From the NCBI GenBank assembly GCA_033032175.1, contig CM065312.1, positions 2,418,001 to 2,482,000 on the forward strand: 64,000 bases of DNA, in the 5' to 3' direction. Source of the DNA: Saturnia japonica (lineage: Eukaryota; Arthropoda; Insecta; Lepidoptera; Saturniidae). The translations under genes and the position numbers were made by a program. The notes under the pieces are model-generated. The model saw only the letters and a program-made list of their open reading frames with translations. It was not told the origin of the DNA and did no database searches. The number at the start of each line of letters is the position of its first letter. Position 1 is the first letter of the stretch. Shown here in pieces: positions 35,511-45,385 of this stretch.

Positions 35511-36717
35511 GAACTGAATGATTTTGTACGGGATCTTGGTTTGCCAAAAGATGCTGTTAAACTTCTCGGATCTCACCTAAAGGAAAACAATTTATTAGAT
35601 GGTCAGACGACATTTTATTGGTACCGGAACAGAGAAGAAGAATTTGTGCAGTATTATAAGAAAGATGATACTTGGGGGATTAATATAATTTTTTATATCG
35701 AATACAATGCTGAAGAATGGCGACTTCATATAGATTCATCAAAATGGAGCTTGAAAGCTGTCCTCTTGCATATCGGCAATAAATTTGCAGCAATATCTTT
35801 AGCTCATTCAGTGTATCTTAAAAGAACTTACGCAAACTTGAAAAGAGTTTTGGAGAAAATAAAGTACACCGAACACAAATTGTTAATTTGGCGTGACTCA
35901 AATCATTTACATGATTTTTGGTCAACAGCAAGGTTATACAAAATTCCCATATTATATTTGTGAATGGGATAGCAGAGCAAGAAATTTACATTGGGAAAAA
36001 TCAGACTGACAAATAATGTAAATGCTTAAATAATGTAACGATAATGTTTATATTTATATGCAAATTAGAAGTTGGAGTAATAAATGACATTATCCCGAAT
36101 TTCATAGACCCCGATAAAGTGCTGCTTCCACCACTTCACATGAAACTTGGTTTGATGAAACAATTTGTGAAGGCATTGCCACAAGATGGAAATACTTTCA
36201 AGTATCTTTCCTCCTGTTTCCCTAGTTTATCTGATGCTAATTTGAGAGATGGAATATTTACGGGACCTGATATCTGGAAAACTTATGCAGATTTTGAAAA
36301 AGTCATGGCAACCTTTAAAAAATACATGGAATGGCTTTAAAAATGTCGTTTCGTCATATAAAAGTTCCTGTTAATAAAAATATTATCCCCAAGTCCGGTG
36401 AAGTTGTAAAAGCCGCAGCGGCTTCAGGACCCTTAAGGTGTAGTTAGATTAAAAAAAATATTATCCGGGACATGTTAAATGTATATAAAAACTTAGGTTG
36501 TAATATGAGTTTAAAAATTCATTTTTTGAAGTCACACATTGTTTCCCAAAAATTCTGGGCGACTACAACGAGGAATTGGGTGAACGGTTCCATCAAGATG
36601 TCAAAGATATGGAAATACGGTCGTTGGGACGTTAATATGATGGCGGACTATTGTTGGATGTTGCATAGAGACGAAGCAAAAATTCATAATAGAAAACCAA
36701 CAAAACGTAGCTTTTAA
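35511..36717 (+). pseudogene. Broken transposase-like gene of an arthropod multicopy family
   Basis: Segments in order: 35511-35960 (LPKDAVKLLGSHLKENNLL, FYWYRNREEEF, EWRLHIDSSKWSLKAVLLH), then after a frameshift 35959-36006 (CEWDSRARNLHWEKSD), then 36068-36340 (VLLPPLHMKLGLMKQFVKAL, FPSLSDANLRDGIF). After a further frameshift and an insertion come 36467-36550 (LNVYKNLGCNMSLKIHF), a piece in another frame (NEELGERFHQDVKDME, about 36560-36610), and 36620-36717 (GRWDVNMMADYCWM, KPTKRSF, stop). I recognise this string of motifs from predicted proteins repeated across arthropod genomes. The spaced acidic motifs suggest an RNase H-like fold, but the exact transposon class is unknown to me. At least four frameshifts or stops plus the insertion make it dead. 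Confidence 0.7.
36389..36453 (+). mobile_element. Short retroposon (family C) nested in the pseudogene, 13-bp duplication
   Basis: A 65-bp insert containing gtaaaagccgcagcggcttc and ending in an A-run is flanked by the direct repeat aaaaatattatcc (36376-36388 and 36454-36466). Length, A-rich tail and long duplication are the marks of LINE-type retroposition of a 5'-truncated SINE. The same 3' end occurs at 2455, 42300 and 51835. Confidence 0.8.
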
Positions 36718-37028
36718 AAAAGAACAACATTATTATTAATTCTTCTGTTTAAATATACTATTGTTACTTTATTTAATAGCCAGTAGCTATTAACTTGTTA
36801 AAACTTAGTAAAACATTCTTAAATGATTTTTATTCATTTTATCAAATTTTGCTCCATACATTTTAAATCAAAAAGGTATATCATCTGAATCTTGTAAATT
36901 TGAATATATCATATGACTACTTTTTTATATTTCTTTTGGAATATTTATAGGAAATAATAACATATTTTGAAAAAAAAAAAAAAACTTTTGGGGTAAAAAA
37001 TCGCAGACCTGATACCTGATGAGATAAA
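36718..37028. other. No recognisable feature
   Basis: AT-rich spacer between the pseudogene and the LTR element. Confidence 0.4.
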
Positions 37029-37032
37029 AAAT

Positions 37033-37408
37033 TGTAAGGTTACTCAAAAACATTTCTTTGAAAAAACGTGACTACCTTCCGTTTTGCAGAATGAATGTGG
37101 GTGGTATACAAATATGTTAGCAAGTAACACATAAGCGTCCAGAGATTGTGATTTATAATAATTACTCGCAGTGTTATCCTAGTTATTTACCATTATACAC
37201 CATAATTCATAATTAATAATTTAGTTAATCATCATATAAATTATATAAAGCGGGTAGGACTGCGATTATTTTGATATAAAAGCGGGTGCGTCAAGCCTTG
37301 AAGGATGCATTCGTGAAAGTAACCTCTTTGACAACGATACTCTGTCTGAATAAACCACGAATATTAAACTTTTGGACTATTATTCCACAAGACCCACAAG
37401 TTTTAACA
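37033..37408 (+). repeat. 5' LTR
   Basis: Starts tgtaaggtta, ends cacaagttttaaca. Contains TATA-like words (attatataaagc, gatataaaagc at about 37290) and an AATAAA (gaataaacc, near 37350) that would serve as promoter and polyadenylation signal. Confidence 0.93.
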
Positions 37409-37665
37409 TTTCAGAAGTGGGATAACATCAGGAATTTTGGTATATTATTACTACCCTGATGTAATCATACGACCACAATGTGGGCATTGAACATTGTACT
37501 GATTGTACAATCGAGTAAATATGCCATGTGAACTCTTCCGAAAATAGACGGAAGTCTATTAGGAGGCATCCCGGCATTGTGCTGCCAGGGTCCTCGAAAC
37601 TCAGCCGAACCCGGACACGTGTTTAAGGCGAGAGGTAAAGCGTAATCAGAAGATTGCCTCTAGCT

Positions 37666-38165
37666 ATTAAGCACCAGGCAAGAAATCGAAGCAGGGATTC
37701 AATGGTGATGTCATCGCGAGCCAAGGGGAAGTTCAATTTAGACTGCAAATTGACGACATTGACATGCTTTGCAAAGCTCATCTAACAGATGTGAATATGA
37801 ACGGAGTAAATTTGTTGATCGGCCAGCCCGTCATAAATAGCGATGGGATATCATTAACTAGGAACTGCCATTTCAAAGTGGCTACAGCCTGCCAGGAAAG
37901 ATTACCGCCAGGGACCTCTATCATCAAGGTGCACATACTTGGAAACTACGATAACGAGGTGGTTTCGCCAGCCCGACATTATGACCTGCAGGGTGTCTCC
38001 TACTCTTTTCCGGCTACACTGCTACGCGGCCGTCAAGGTTACCTGAAGGTTGTGAATACGGGTAGCGAGGACGTCAATTGGGAAGCGGGCACAATCTTAT
38101 CAAGAGCCGAAAGCTGCGAGCAAGTGCCGATTTGCGAGGTCAGTGTTAATGTAAGTCTGGTCTAA
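37666..38165 (+). pseudogene. Ty3/Gypsy pol remnant: C-terminal half of protease and following linker
   Basis: The open frame includes GDVIASQGEVQFRLQIDDID and then VNLLIGQPVIN, the hydrophobic LLIG-Q motif near the end of retropepsin domains. The catalytic DTG/DSG half is missing, so it cannot be an active protease. Downstream residues (GVSYSFPATLLRGRQGY) are the linker before RT. The frame ends at a TAA near 38163. An open start further upstream is not an ATG; in a full element this would be part of a polyprotein. Confidence 0.65.
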
Positions 38166-38303
38166 AGTCTAGCCTAAGCCCTTGCCTATGCCACACTTCA
38201 GAATCCATTTTCAGTATAAATAATAGCCATACCAATTCGTCTAAGTTGGGGTATGATTCTTTAGATATCGGTCCTATAAGTATAAATGAGCGTGCGGAAC
38301 TAA

Positions 38304-38347
38304 TCTCGTTATTGACTAAATACAGTCTCGTTATTGACTAAATACAG
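38304..38347 (+). repeat. Exact 22-bp tandem duplication at the RT deletion joint
   Basis: Two perfect 22-bp units (38304-38325 and 38326-38347, each starting tctcgttattgactaaatac) lie exactly where the sequence passes from an RT N-terminal edge (ERAELISLLTKY) to a C-terminal edge (PLTELTKKNVPWVWG). Confidence 0.85.
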
Positions 38348-38348
38348 T

Positions 38349-38975
38349 AACTGTTTTGCACATGACACGAAAGACCCCCCTTACTGAACTAACTAAGAAA
38401 AATGTCCCATGGGTTTGGGGTGACGAACAAATGCAAAGCTTCAATGAACTTAATTAAAAATAAATTGTAGTAAGCCGGTTTTAGCCATTTTTGACCCTTT
38501 GTTATCGTTAGAAATTCATACGGATGCTTGTAAACTAGGTATCGCCGCGATTTCGATGCAAAAACAAACCGAGGGTATTTTGCGCCCTGTAATTTATTTT
38601 AGTTGGGTTACAACCCGCGAAGAGTACTTTTATCATAGTTTCGAACTGCGGTTGTCGAATCATTACGAAGATTTCGTGTTTGTTTTCGGAAAACATGTCC
38701 GGATAGTTACAGATTGTACCGCGGTACGCGCTACGTTGACAAAACTCTATTTAATTCCCCGAATTGCTCGATGGTGGCTTTTGATTAAGGATTATGATTT
38801 TGAGATTGATTATAGACCCGGGGAGCGAATGAGACATGTAGACGCATTAAGTCGAAATCCGGTTGAGGGGGGGGCGAATTTCAGACTTGCATCTGAAGGT
38901 TCAGAACAGGTTATAGATAATGTCGAAATCAATCGTTTTGCCTCCATGTCCGATAGTGGTAGTAGTACAGACTAA
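38349..38975 (+). pseudogene. Ty3/Gypsy RT C-terminal edge and RNase H
   Basis: TRKTPLTELTKKNVPWVWG (38360-38420) is the usual end of RT. After a stop-containing stretch the RNase H frame (38499-38975) gives EIHTDACKLGIAAI, FELRLSNHYEDF, IVTDCTAVRATLTK, RIARWWLLIKDYDFEIDYRP and HVDALSRNP. The DA, E and TD acidic positions of the RNase H site are present. The frame ends at TAA before any integrase. In a complete element this follows RT in a single polyprotein. Confidence 0.85.
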
Positions 38976-39082
38976 CAAGTTGAAACTGAAGACCTTATAG
39001 ATCTCTTGGAAAGTTTTTTCAATATTAGCAGTAACCTAAACTTTCTTGTTTCGATTGCGAGAGCAATCTTTGCAGGACGGCC

Positions 39083-39403
39083 GAGTGTAACAACCAACCG
39101 GAAGCACATTGTTCGCCACGGTACTGCCCACCGGAAGCACTACCGTACGTAATGCCTAGTGCTGCCACCGGAAGTGTCGCCATAAGCCAAGCCAAGCCAT
39201 GTAACTACCCCACCAGCCGATAGCGCCATATCGCCACGCCTTGCAAGCCACGCCATACGAGTGGGGTAGGGATAGCCAGCCATAAAAAGCCGTGCGTGCT
39301 TCGACTCGTGGCAGTCTTACACTACATCAACGACTTCCCAATGTAAGGTTAAGGTTACACCTGTTACGTGTATGAGGACATACACGTTGTCAGGATGGTC
39401 GAA
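39083..39403 (+). other. Second LTR-like segment inside the element
   Basis: The word caggacggccgag|tgtaac (39074-39091) parallels caggatggtcgaa|tgtaag at the true 3' LTR boundary (39391-39409), so the segment between them looks like a foreign LTR or LTR leader. It has three ccaccggaag-like words, a cataaaaagcc TATA-like box (39281-39291) and a cagtcttacac initiator-like word about 30 bp later. This may be a template-switch chimera. Confidence 0.45.
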
Positions 39404-39779
39404 TGTAAGGTTACTCAAAAACATTTCTTTGAAAAAACGTGACTACCTTCCGTTTTGCAGAATGAATGTGGGTGGTATACAAATATGTTAGCAAGTAACA
39501 CATAAGCGTCCAGAGATTGTGATTTATAATAATTACTCGCAGTGTTATCCTAGTTATTTACCATTATACACCATAATTCATAATTAATAATTTAGTTAAT
39601 CATCATATAAATTATATAAAGCGGGTAGGACTGCGATTATTTTGATATAAAAGCGGGTGCGTCAAGCCTTGAAGGATGCATTCGTGAAAGTAACCTCTTT
39701 GACAACGATACTCTGTCTGAATAAACCACGAATATTAAACTTTTGGACTATTATTCCACAAGACCCACAAGTTTTAACA
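39404..39779 (+). repeat. 3' LTR
   Basis: Same length as the 5' LTR, with no difference found on reading them in parallel. Confidence 0.93.
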
Positions 39780-39783
39780 AAAT

Positions 39784-40420
39784 AGTATTACGAGTGTGAA
39801 TCCCATTCCGCTCGATCGACGCTCGACTTCGCGCTGAGTCACCGTCCGTCCGCTCCACCTTATGGCCTAGCGAGTGGTCGCTCCGTCGAGCAATCCACCT
39901 CGTGACGCGGGTGTGTTGATGCCGTGTTCTCTCGTTCCGTGACCAACCTCATGTCTAACCGTATGAGAAGCCTGTGTATTATGCGAATTGTCCCTGGGTG
40001 ATTGTGAACGTCTACCAAAATTTGAACATATTAAAGAATTATGAGAGTTATGAGCACAATGCATAGAGTTCACATTGAACCCAAACGATAATGCAATGTG
40101 CCGCCCGAAACATTTAAATCATAAATTATTATTTAAAATAAATAATTTCTTATCGTCTACATTTCAATTTTTAAATTTGAAACATTGCTAATAACATGTC
40201 GTGGTAAATTACAATACGAACATGTCTTATTCCGATTTTGATTGTAGGTGATAATTTAAGAAATAAAACAATTTTGCATACCTCCAGCCAATTTATGAGC
40301 CGACTTACAACTTGACGTTTCATTACTTTTACATGGCGCGGCAATTTTATTTTCGCTTCCTCTGGCTCTGCGCTTTTTTTTTTATAATTTTAGACGCCTG
40401 ATTATAAATTTCCAAATGAA
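39784..40420 (-). pseudogene. Possible gag relic of another retroelement
   Basis: The minus strand at 40195-40222 reads CSYCNLPRH, which fits the first three positions (C-x2-C-x4-H) of a retroviral-type zinc knuckle; the expected last Cys is Val. A frame further downstream (40073-39867) is rich in R, S, N and H (GRRSQSPRDNSHNTQ). No other domain is visible, so this is tentative; the young LTR element would have inserted beside it. Confidence 0.25.
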
Positions 40421-41155
40421 AATACGTAGAATGGTTTTTTGCTAATGTTTTGTTAATTCGAAAACTTTTTAGCGACGGAAGAATTTTTGCCTTTGCCGTA
40501 CCGTGGAGATTTGGAATAACAAACAAAAATATTCCCTCCTTTCTATGATATTAGTTAGGTCTTTCACACCAGATTTCAAGAGGTATTTCGACAGTTCGCG
40601 GCCGGCATGACATCGACGACTGGCGATGTAATTTGTACCACCGACGATCGCCGTTGCTTGTAAACTGTGCTGTAGTTACTTACCGTAAATGCTGTACAGG
40701 TAATTGCCGTGCGAGTATAAAAAAAGAATGACAAAAATATATTCAGTACGATAATGTATAGACGTAGGATCCGAGGTGGACTGAAATCGAACGAAACCAC
40801 ATACAGGGAAATAAGAACCTACGATATTTGCAAGAATAAAGAGTAATGGTGTAACATACTTTCCGCCTTCCCTAGTAAGTGTATAGTGTGATATATAGAT
40901 AAATTCACGATGCATTGAATTTCTTAAAAATAAATACTTAATATTTTTTACCATTGTGTAATATAATATGACTAACAATCATTCGCGACTTCTTTTTCCT
41001 AAAATATAATTTCAAAAGTAGTTAAAAAAGACCCCTATTCTGGTCAGGGATAATGAAGCTTCTTATTCATTGAAAGTATTTTTAGAATCGAATCAGTAGT
41101 TATGGATATTACATACTACAAATGTACAAAGTTTATAATAGTAGCTGTATTATAT
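40421..41155. other. No recognisable gene
   Basis: Overlapping minus frames at 40576-40978 have no domain. A short CpG-rich stretch lies at 40595-40660. Confidence 0.35.
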
Positions 41156-41159
41156 AGTG

Positions 41160-41262
41160 CAGATAATACTAACCCCTAATGTCTCCTCACTAATGGGCAA
41201 AGACCTATTCTCAAGGGAACGTAGGTACTTACCTAATGATCATGCCAGTTCACGATGTATTA
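41160..41262 (+). repeat. Dispersed repeat family E, short copy
   Basis: cactaatgggcaaagaccta and catgccagttcacgatgtat match the order in 48015-48110. Known to me as a common lepidopteran SINE/LINE-tail repeat. Confidence 0.55.
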
Positions 41263-41671
41263 TACTAAACATTAAAATTAACTAATAAAGCATATATTAT
41301 AAGTTTGATTTAGTTAGTGTTGATTGTGTGAGACTGGTTTTATTATTTAGTTAAGTAATAATTTGTTATTTAAAAAAAAAGTTTAATAGTAACATTGCAT
41401 CTTACCATTTTTGAACACGTTTAGACAACTTGCAACATCGAAATTGCATATTTATTATTTACTGTTTATATGATGATTTTATATTTGTATATATTATGAT
41501 CAATATAAAATAATATACCATCACGCCTGTATCCCCGAAGGAATACTATATGTACACCCACAGTTCGTCGGGTATAGACCAAGCTGCTACTGAGAATTTT
41601 ATAGAAACGTCCTAAAACACTTTGTTCGACCTAGGAATCGAGAGGCAGTTCAATGATCAAAATATGAAATA
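41263..41671. other. No recognisable feature
   Basis: Nothing supported. Confidence 0.4.
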
Positions 41672-41940
41672 CTAGCTATGCCCCACGGTTTCACCTGTGT
41701 TAGTTTTATACGACTAATATCTCCAACGACAATTTTTTATACTTTGTGTAAAACAATCGACATTTTTATGAGGAATAAATTAAATTTTCAAATTATAATG
41801 TAGCCTATGTTACTCGCTGATACTGTATTTTTATATTGGTGAAATAATTTTTAAAATCAGTCCAGTAGTTTTTTAGTTTATCCATTACAAAGCAAAAAAT
41901 CAAATCCTTCCTCTTTATGATATTGGTATAGAGGTATAGT
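41672..41940 (+). repeat. Family B-like dispersed repeat
   Basis: Head ctagctatgccccacggttt, middle aatgtagcctatgttactcg, tail aaatcagtccagtagttttt, the usual order of this repeat. Confidence 0.6.
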
Positions 41941-42267
41941 TTGGTTTTCTGCTAACCTTCCTATTAAGTTTCTGTAAGCGCGAATCGGTCATAGTTTTTT
42001 AAATTATTCATAGTTAATTCTCGATGGTTTTAACGAAATAATTTAGATATAGGTTGATTGTTTGGAACAAAGTAACTGTAATAAATTGTACTAGTAATAA
42101 AGAGCGGGTATATCCTGGTTACGTCATAGTTCCCTAAAATCTTTTCACTAATAAATTTGTACAATGACATAATATCGTTATGATATGAAAAGATAGTATA
42201 GCACTAACATAAAGGAATAATTGTGATTAATTAAATTATAATATTATATTTGTTTCTAATAGTATAG

Positions 42268-42271
<4 letters not shown>
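41941..42271. other. No recognisable feature
   Basis: Nothing supported. Confidence 0.4.
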
Positions 42272-42298
<27 letters not shown>

Positions 42299-42390
42299 GT
42301 TTAGATCCGACTATACTGTTAGCCTTAGGGGTCCTGAAGCCGCTGCGGCTTTTACAGCTTCACCGAACTTGGTAATTGGAACGTTCCGTA
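42272..42390 (-). repeat. (TA)n tail plus family C retroposon 3' end
   Basis: A pure (TA)n run (42272-42298) followed by the reverse complement of family C (gtaaaagccgcagcggcttc on the minus strand, then a ctaacagtatagtcgg tail). The TA run is the likely tail of the retroposon. Confidence 0.65.
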
Positions 42391-43650
42391 TAAATACAGT
42401 TTATATTTATACCCACATAAGACAGGACCAGTCAGGCAATTAGTCATAATAACTAACTCAGGCGTCTTCGGATAAACCGGTTTAAATTCATTTACGTTAC
42501 CTAGAAAGCTTATCACGATATTTGCAGATGTTTTAATTGTAAAATTTCAGTTGACATCAGTTTGACGGTCGCCAACAATGATATTATAAGTAGAGACGTG
42601 ATAAATATCTAGTATGGCAGCCGCGAACAGAACCCGTAAATTATATTGGTAATGAAAAAGTAACGATTCAGTAAACACCTAACTTCTGCCTCTTAAAGAT
42701 GGATAGCAAATAAATATTGTACATTACATATAAACCGGGCGAACTCCCCTTAAATTCCCAATTCGTACGTCGCGTCGCGTCGCGTCGGTGCTTACGTGTG
42801 GTTTTTTTACTACACCTTACAAACCCTTTCCGCGCTCGTCCCAAGATTCCAGTCTACGCAGGGTTGTCGCACTGCACTTTAAAACAGGTTACAAATAGTT
42901 CGTGTCACGGTTGTCGAAGGTAACTCCATCGTATCATAACTCTAGTATCCTATCATCGTTTGCAGTTGATTTGAACAGATTAGCCACCTCATCTATTAAC
43001 GTACACCTAATATTTAATTTACCTGTCAATGTCTTGTTTGTTCAAATCAAAGGCACTTATTAAGTCCTCTCAGATTAAATCAAACCGGGCATACTCTATA
43101 AAATAATATTAATAAGCCTAGAAACAATATCGGATCTGAAAATAGATGCTGGAACACATCGATTTAAAATTTTCGTTATACAGTATTGGTACTCATTTTA
43201 ATATATGGAAGTAACATCGTGGTTTCGGAAATTGAGGTCCAACAATATCACAAATTATATTCATGAGAAAAGTCCGTACTTACTTACTTACACGGGATAG
43301 CGATGGGCTAAACAACAAGAGACAGCCCTGCTTACCATGTTTAGTTTATTTACCCTCGTGGCCATTACGAAACTCTGTTTATTTATACTGTTCTTTCATA
43401 TTTTCAGTTTCCGAATTCGCCCTGGGTGTTTCGTATAAATTCCCATTTGCATATTATATTTCTAGAACATTCTCTAGGTGTGTTCGCCCGTGGTATACAG
43501 TTTTTGGTTGCAAAGGTGCCATGAATGTTTTATTTAAGGTGATTGTTCTCACCTGGCCCTCGATTTTTTTTACATTTTGAGTTATTCACGTTAACTGTAT
43601 CTTTCGATTTATTATGTTGTCTGTCGACGGTGACTGCCATGTGCTTACGG
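42391..43650. other. No recognisable gene
   Basis: Contains a (CGCGT)n run at 42767-42787. The 105-codon frame at 43263-43580 is rich in F, Y, L and C and shows no recognisable family. Confidence 0.35.
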
Positions 43651-43654
43651 TCAG

Positions 43655-44948
43655 GGGCCCAAGTTTGCTAACAAAATAGTGTTTCAATAGTGTATCGATA
43701 GTATCTCAATAGACAATTTGGTCACCATTTGGTATTCTCCTATTTGTTTATCAGTCTATCGGAAAACCACTGACTCATTTGGTATTCTGCTCTACAATGG
43801 CGTCTCAATGGTATCCCGATAGTAACTCGATAGTAGTCAAAACGGTATTCTCTTAAACATTTGACAGCTTTATCAATCGTACTTCTATGGTGTTTTGTCT
43901 ATTGAGTTGGCATTGAACAACAATAGTTTTTCTAGCACGATTGGTTACACGTTTCGTAAAAATTATATTAAAATAATATAAAAATAGTTCGTAAACGTAA
44001 TGTGGCCGCCTGTATCGCTACGCTTGCGCATTTTAACATTAGGCAGATGGCATTTAAGCTTTTTTATAAAATATAAACCAAAAAGTTACTTTTTCTTTCG
44101 CGCTCTACAAAATATTTTCAAATTATTCGCATCTATATGACGGTTCAAAGATTACAGTGATAGGCATTTTTATTTTTTAATGGCTTTGCATCAACAGTCG
44201 GCAACAAGTTTTCAGAATACATATTTACAAAAAACCGACACTATGAATTTTTGATTTTTGAGAATTTAAAAAAAAACAGGAGCAGTCATAAGGACGGCTG
44301 ACAGTAGTGAAAACTCAATTTTGATTTTTTAAATTAAGTATAGTCTGAATTTTTGAAGAGCATGTCGGTGACTCGAAATCACAAGATTTTACCCAAAGGC
44401 AAACATGCATATGATACAGTCGAATATATATCATGTATTAGTGTATATATGCGTATACAATGTACACAGGCCACTATACTACGCGTCGCTAGTCTGACGC
44501 AAACGCAATACGTCACGAGCATGTCGAGGTAATCGGTGACGCAAAGGTTACGTGAACCTAGAAGTTTTTCGCCTACCAAAAATCTCTCAATGCAGCTAAA
44601 GAAGTTTTCACTGCAAAAATATAGTTTTTTACGTAATCTAAAATTATTAATTAATAATTATTATTAATTATTGAAGATTTAACAGAAAAAATAGCACTAA
44701 CAAGCTTTGTTAACTAATGGTAGTTTCGATTAGTAACACTGAACCCATTGTAGATTTTGATAGGCAATGCTAACGGCGTATCTATTGCCATCCCACTGAC
44801 ACACTATCACAACGCTATAGAGATTCTATCGAGACACTAATGAAATTTTAGCAGAATACCAAATTTGTTACTGTCAATATAACATCAGTAGAATGTCGAT
44901 ATAATGATAATGGTAGATTCTTAAATGTGAAATAGCAGACTTGGGCCC
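43655..44948. mobile_element. 1.3-kb terminal-inverted-repeat element with a nested insertion
   Basis: Left end gggcccaagtttgcta and the reverse complement of the right end gggcccaagtctgcta match at 15 of 16 positions. Subterminal words (atttggtattctcct, tttggtattctgct) recur at both ends in inverted orientation. The flanking bases are CAG on both sides (43652-43654, 44949-44951), a possible 3-bp duplication. No coding capacity seen. About 340 bp of the length is a family G repeat inserted inside. Superfamily not assigned. Confidence 0.7.
44281..44618 (-). repeat. Family G repeat nested in the TIR element
   Basis: The minus strand starts near gaaaacttctttagctgcat, continues through a ggttcacgtaacctttgcgtcaccg region, and ends agttttcactactgtcagcc and cttatgactgctcc. 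Collinear with 23663-23942. Confidence 0.7.
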
Positions 44949-45090
44949 CAGGTGTTGTAACAGTCATTTTGTCAGTATATTACAAAAACTCGATAGGTGT
45001 CGTGGAATACTCGGTAGTAACGAAGTTACTTTCGCTAATAATTATTATATTATGGTATGACCAGGATTTCTAAGCACTGTTGTATGTAGG

Positions 45091-45385
45091 TACAGTACAG
45101 TACGAGTGATCAGTGGTTGAAGTCCCACTGATTCGGATTTTTTTATAGATAAACTTATTAATTTTTAAGTTTGTGTCTATAAAGTTATGAAAATAAACAT
45201 TTTGTTGAAAGTACTGATTAAGTTTATAATTTGTTTAATAAGTAGTATTATATTATTTAATAATAATTAATAACAAATATTTATTTTCATAACTTTATAT
45301 ATATACAACAACTCAATGGAAATTATATAAAAATCCCAAATAAACGGGACTCGAACCATCGACCACTCGTATTGAACATACAAAT
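45091..45385. mobile_element. Fold-back element with ~105-bp inverted arms
   Basis: Left arm 45091-45198, right arm about 45280-45385 read on the minus strand. Both arms show tacgagtg, ggttgaagtccc / ggttcgagtccc, a gggattttttata-like word and, next to the centre, the perfect inverted 20-mer tataaagttatgaaaataaa. The loop is about 80 bp of AT-rich DNA. The ggttcgagtccc word resembles a tRNA B box, so the arms may derive from a tRNA-like SINE; no full tRNA can be folded. Confidence 0.7.

Larger units (their letters stand above)
37033..39779 (+). mobile_element. Internally deleted Ty3/Gypsy-type LTR retrotransposon
   Basis: Two LTRs of 376 bp (37033-37408 and 39404-39779), both TG...CA and apparently identical, flank a 1995-bp interior. 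The flanking direct repeat is AAAT (37029-37032, 39780-39783). The interior keeps the C-terminal half of the protease, a few residues of RT edges and the RNase H in plus orientation. It lacks a recognisable gag, the RT core and integrase. Right after the left LTR, tttcagaagtgggat resembles the complement of a tRNA-Leu 3' region and is the likely primer site. Orientation and gene order fit Ty3/Gypsy. Confidence 0.95.

Noticed and set aside
45313..45380. tRNA gene suggested by ggttcgagtccc on the minus strand
   Set aside because: No acceptor stem, D-arm or anticodon arm can be paired; the word belongs to a fold-back element.
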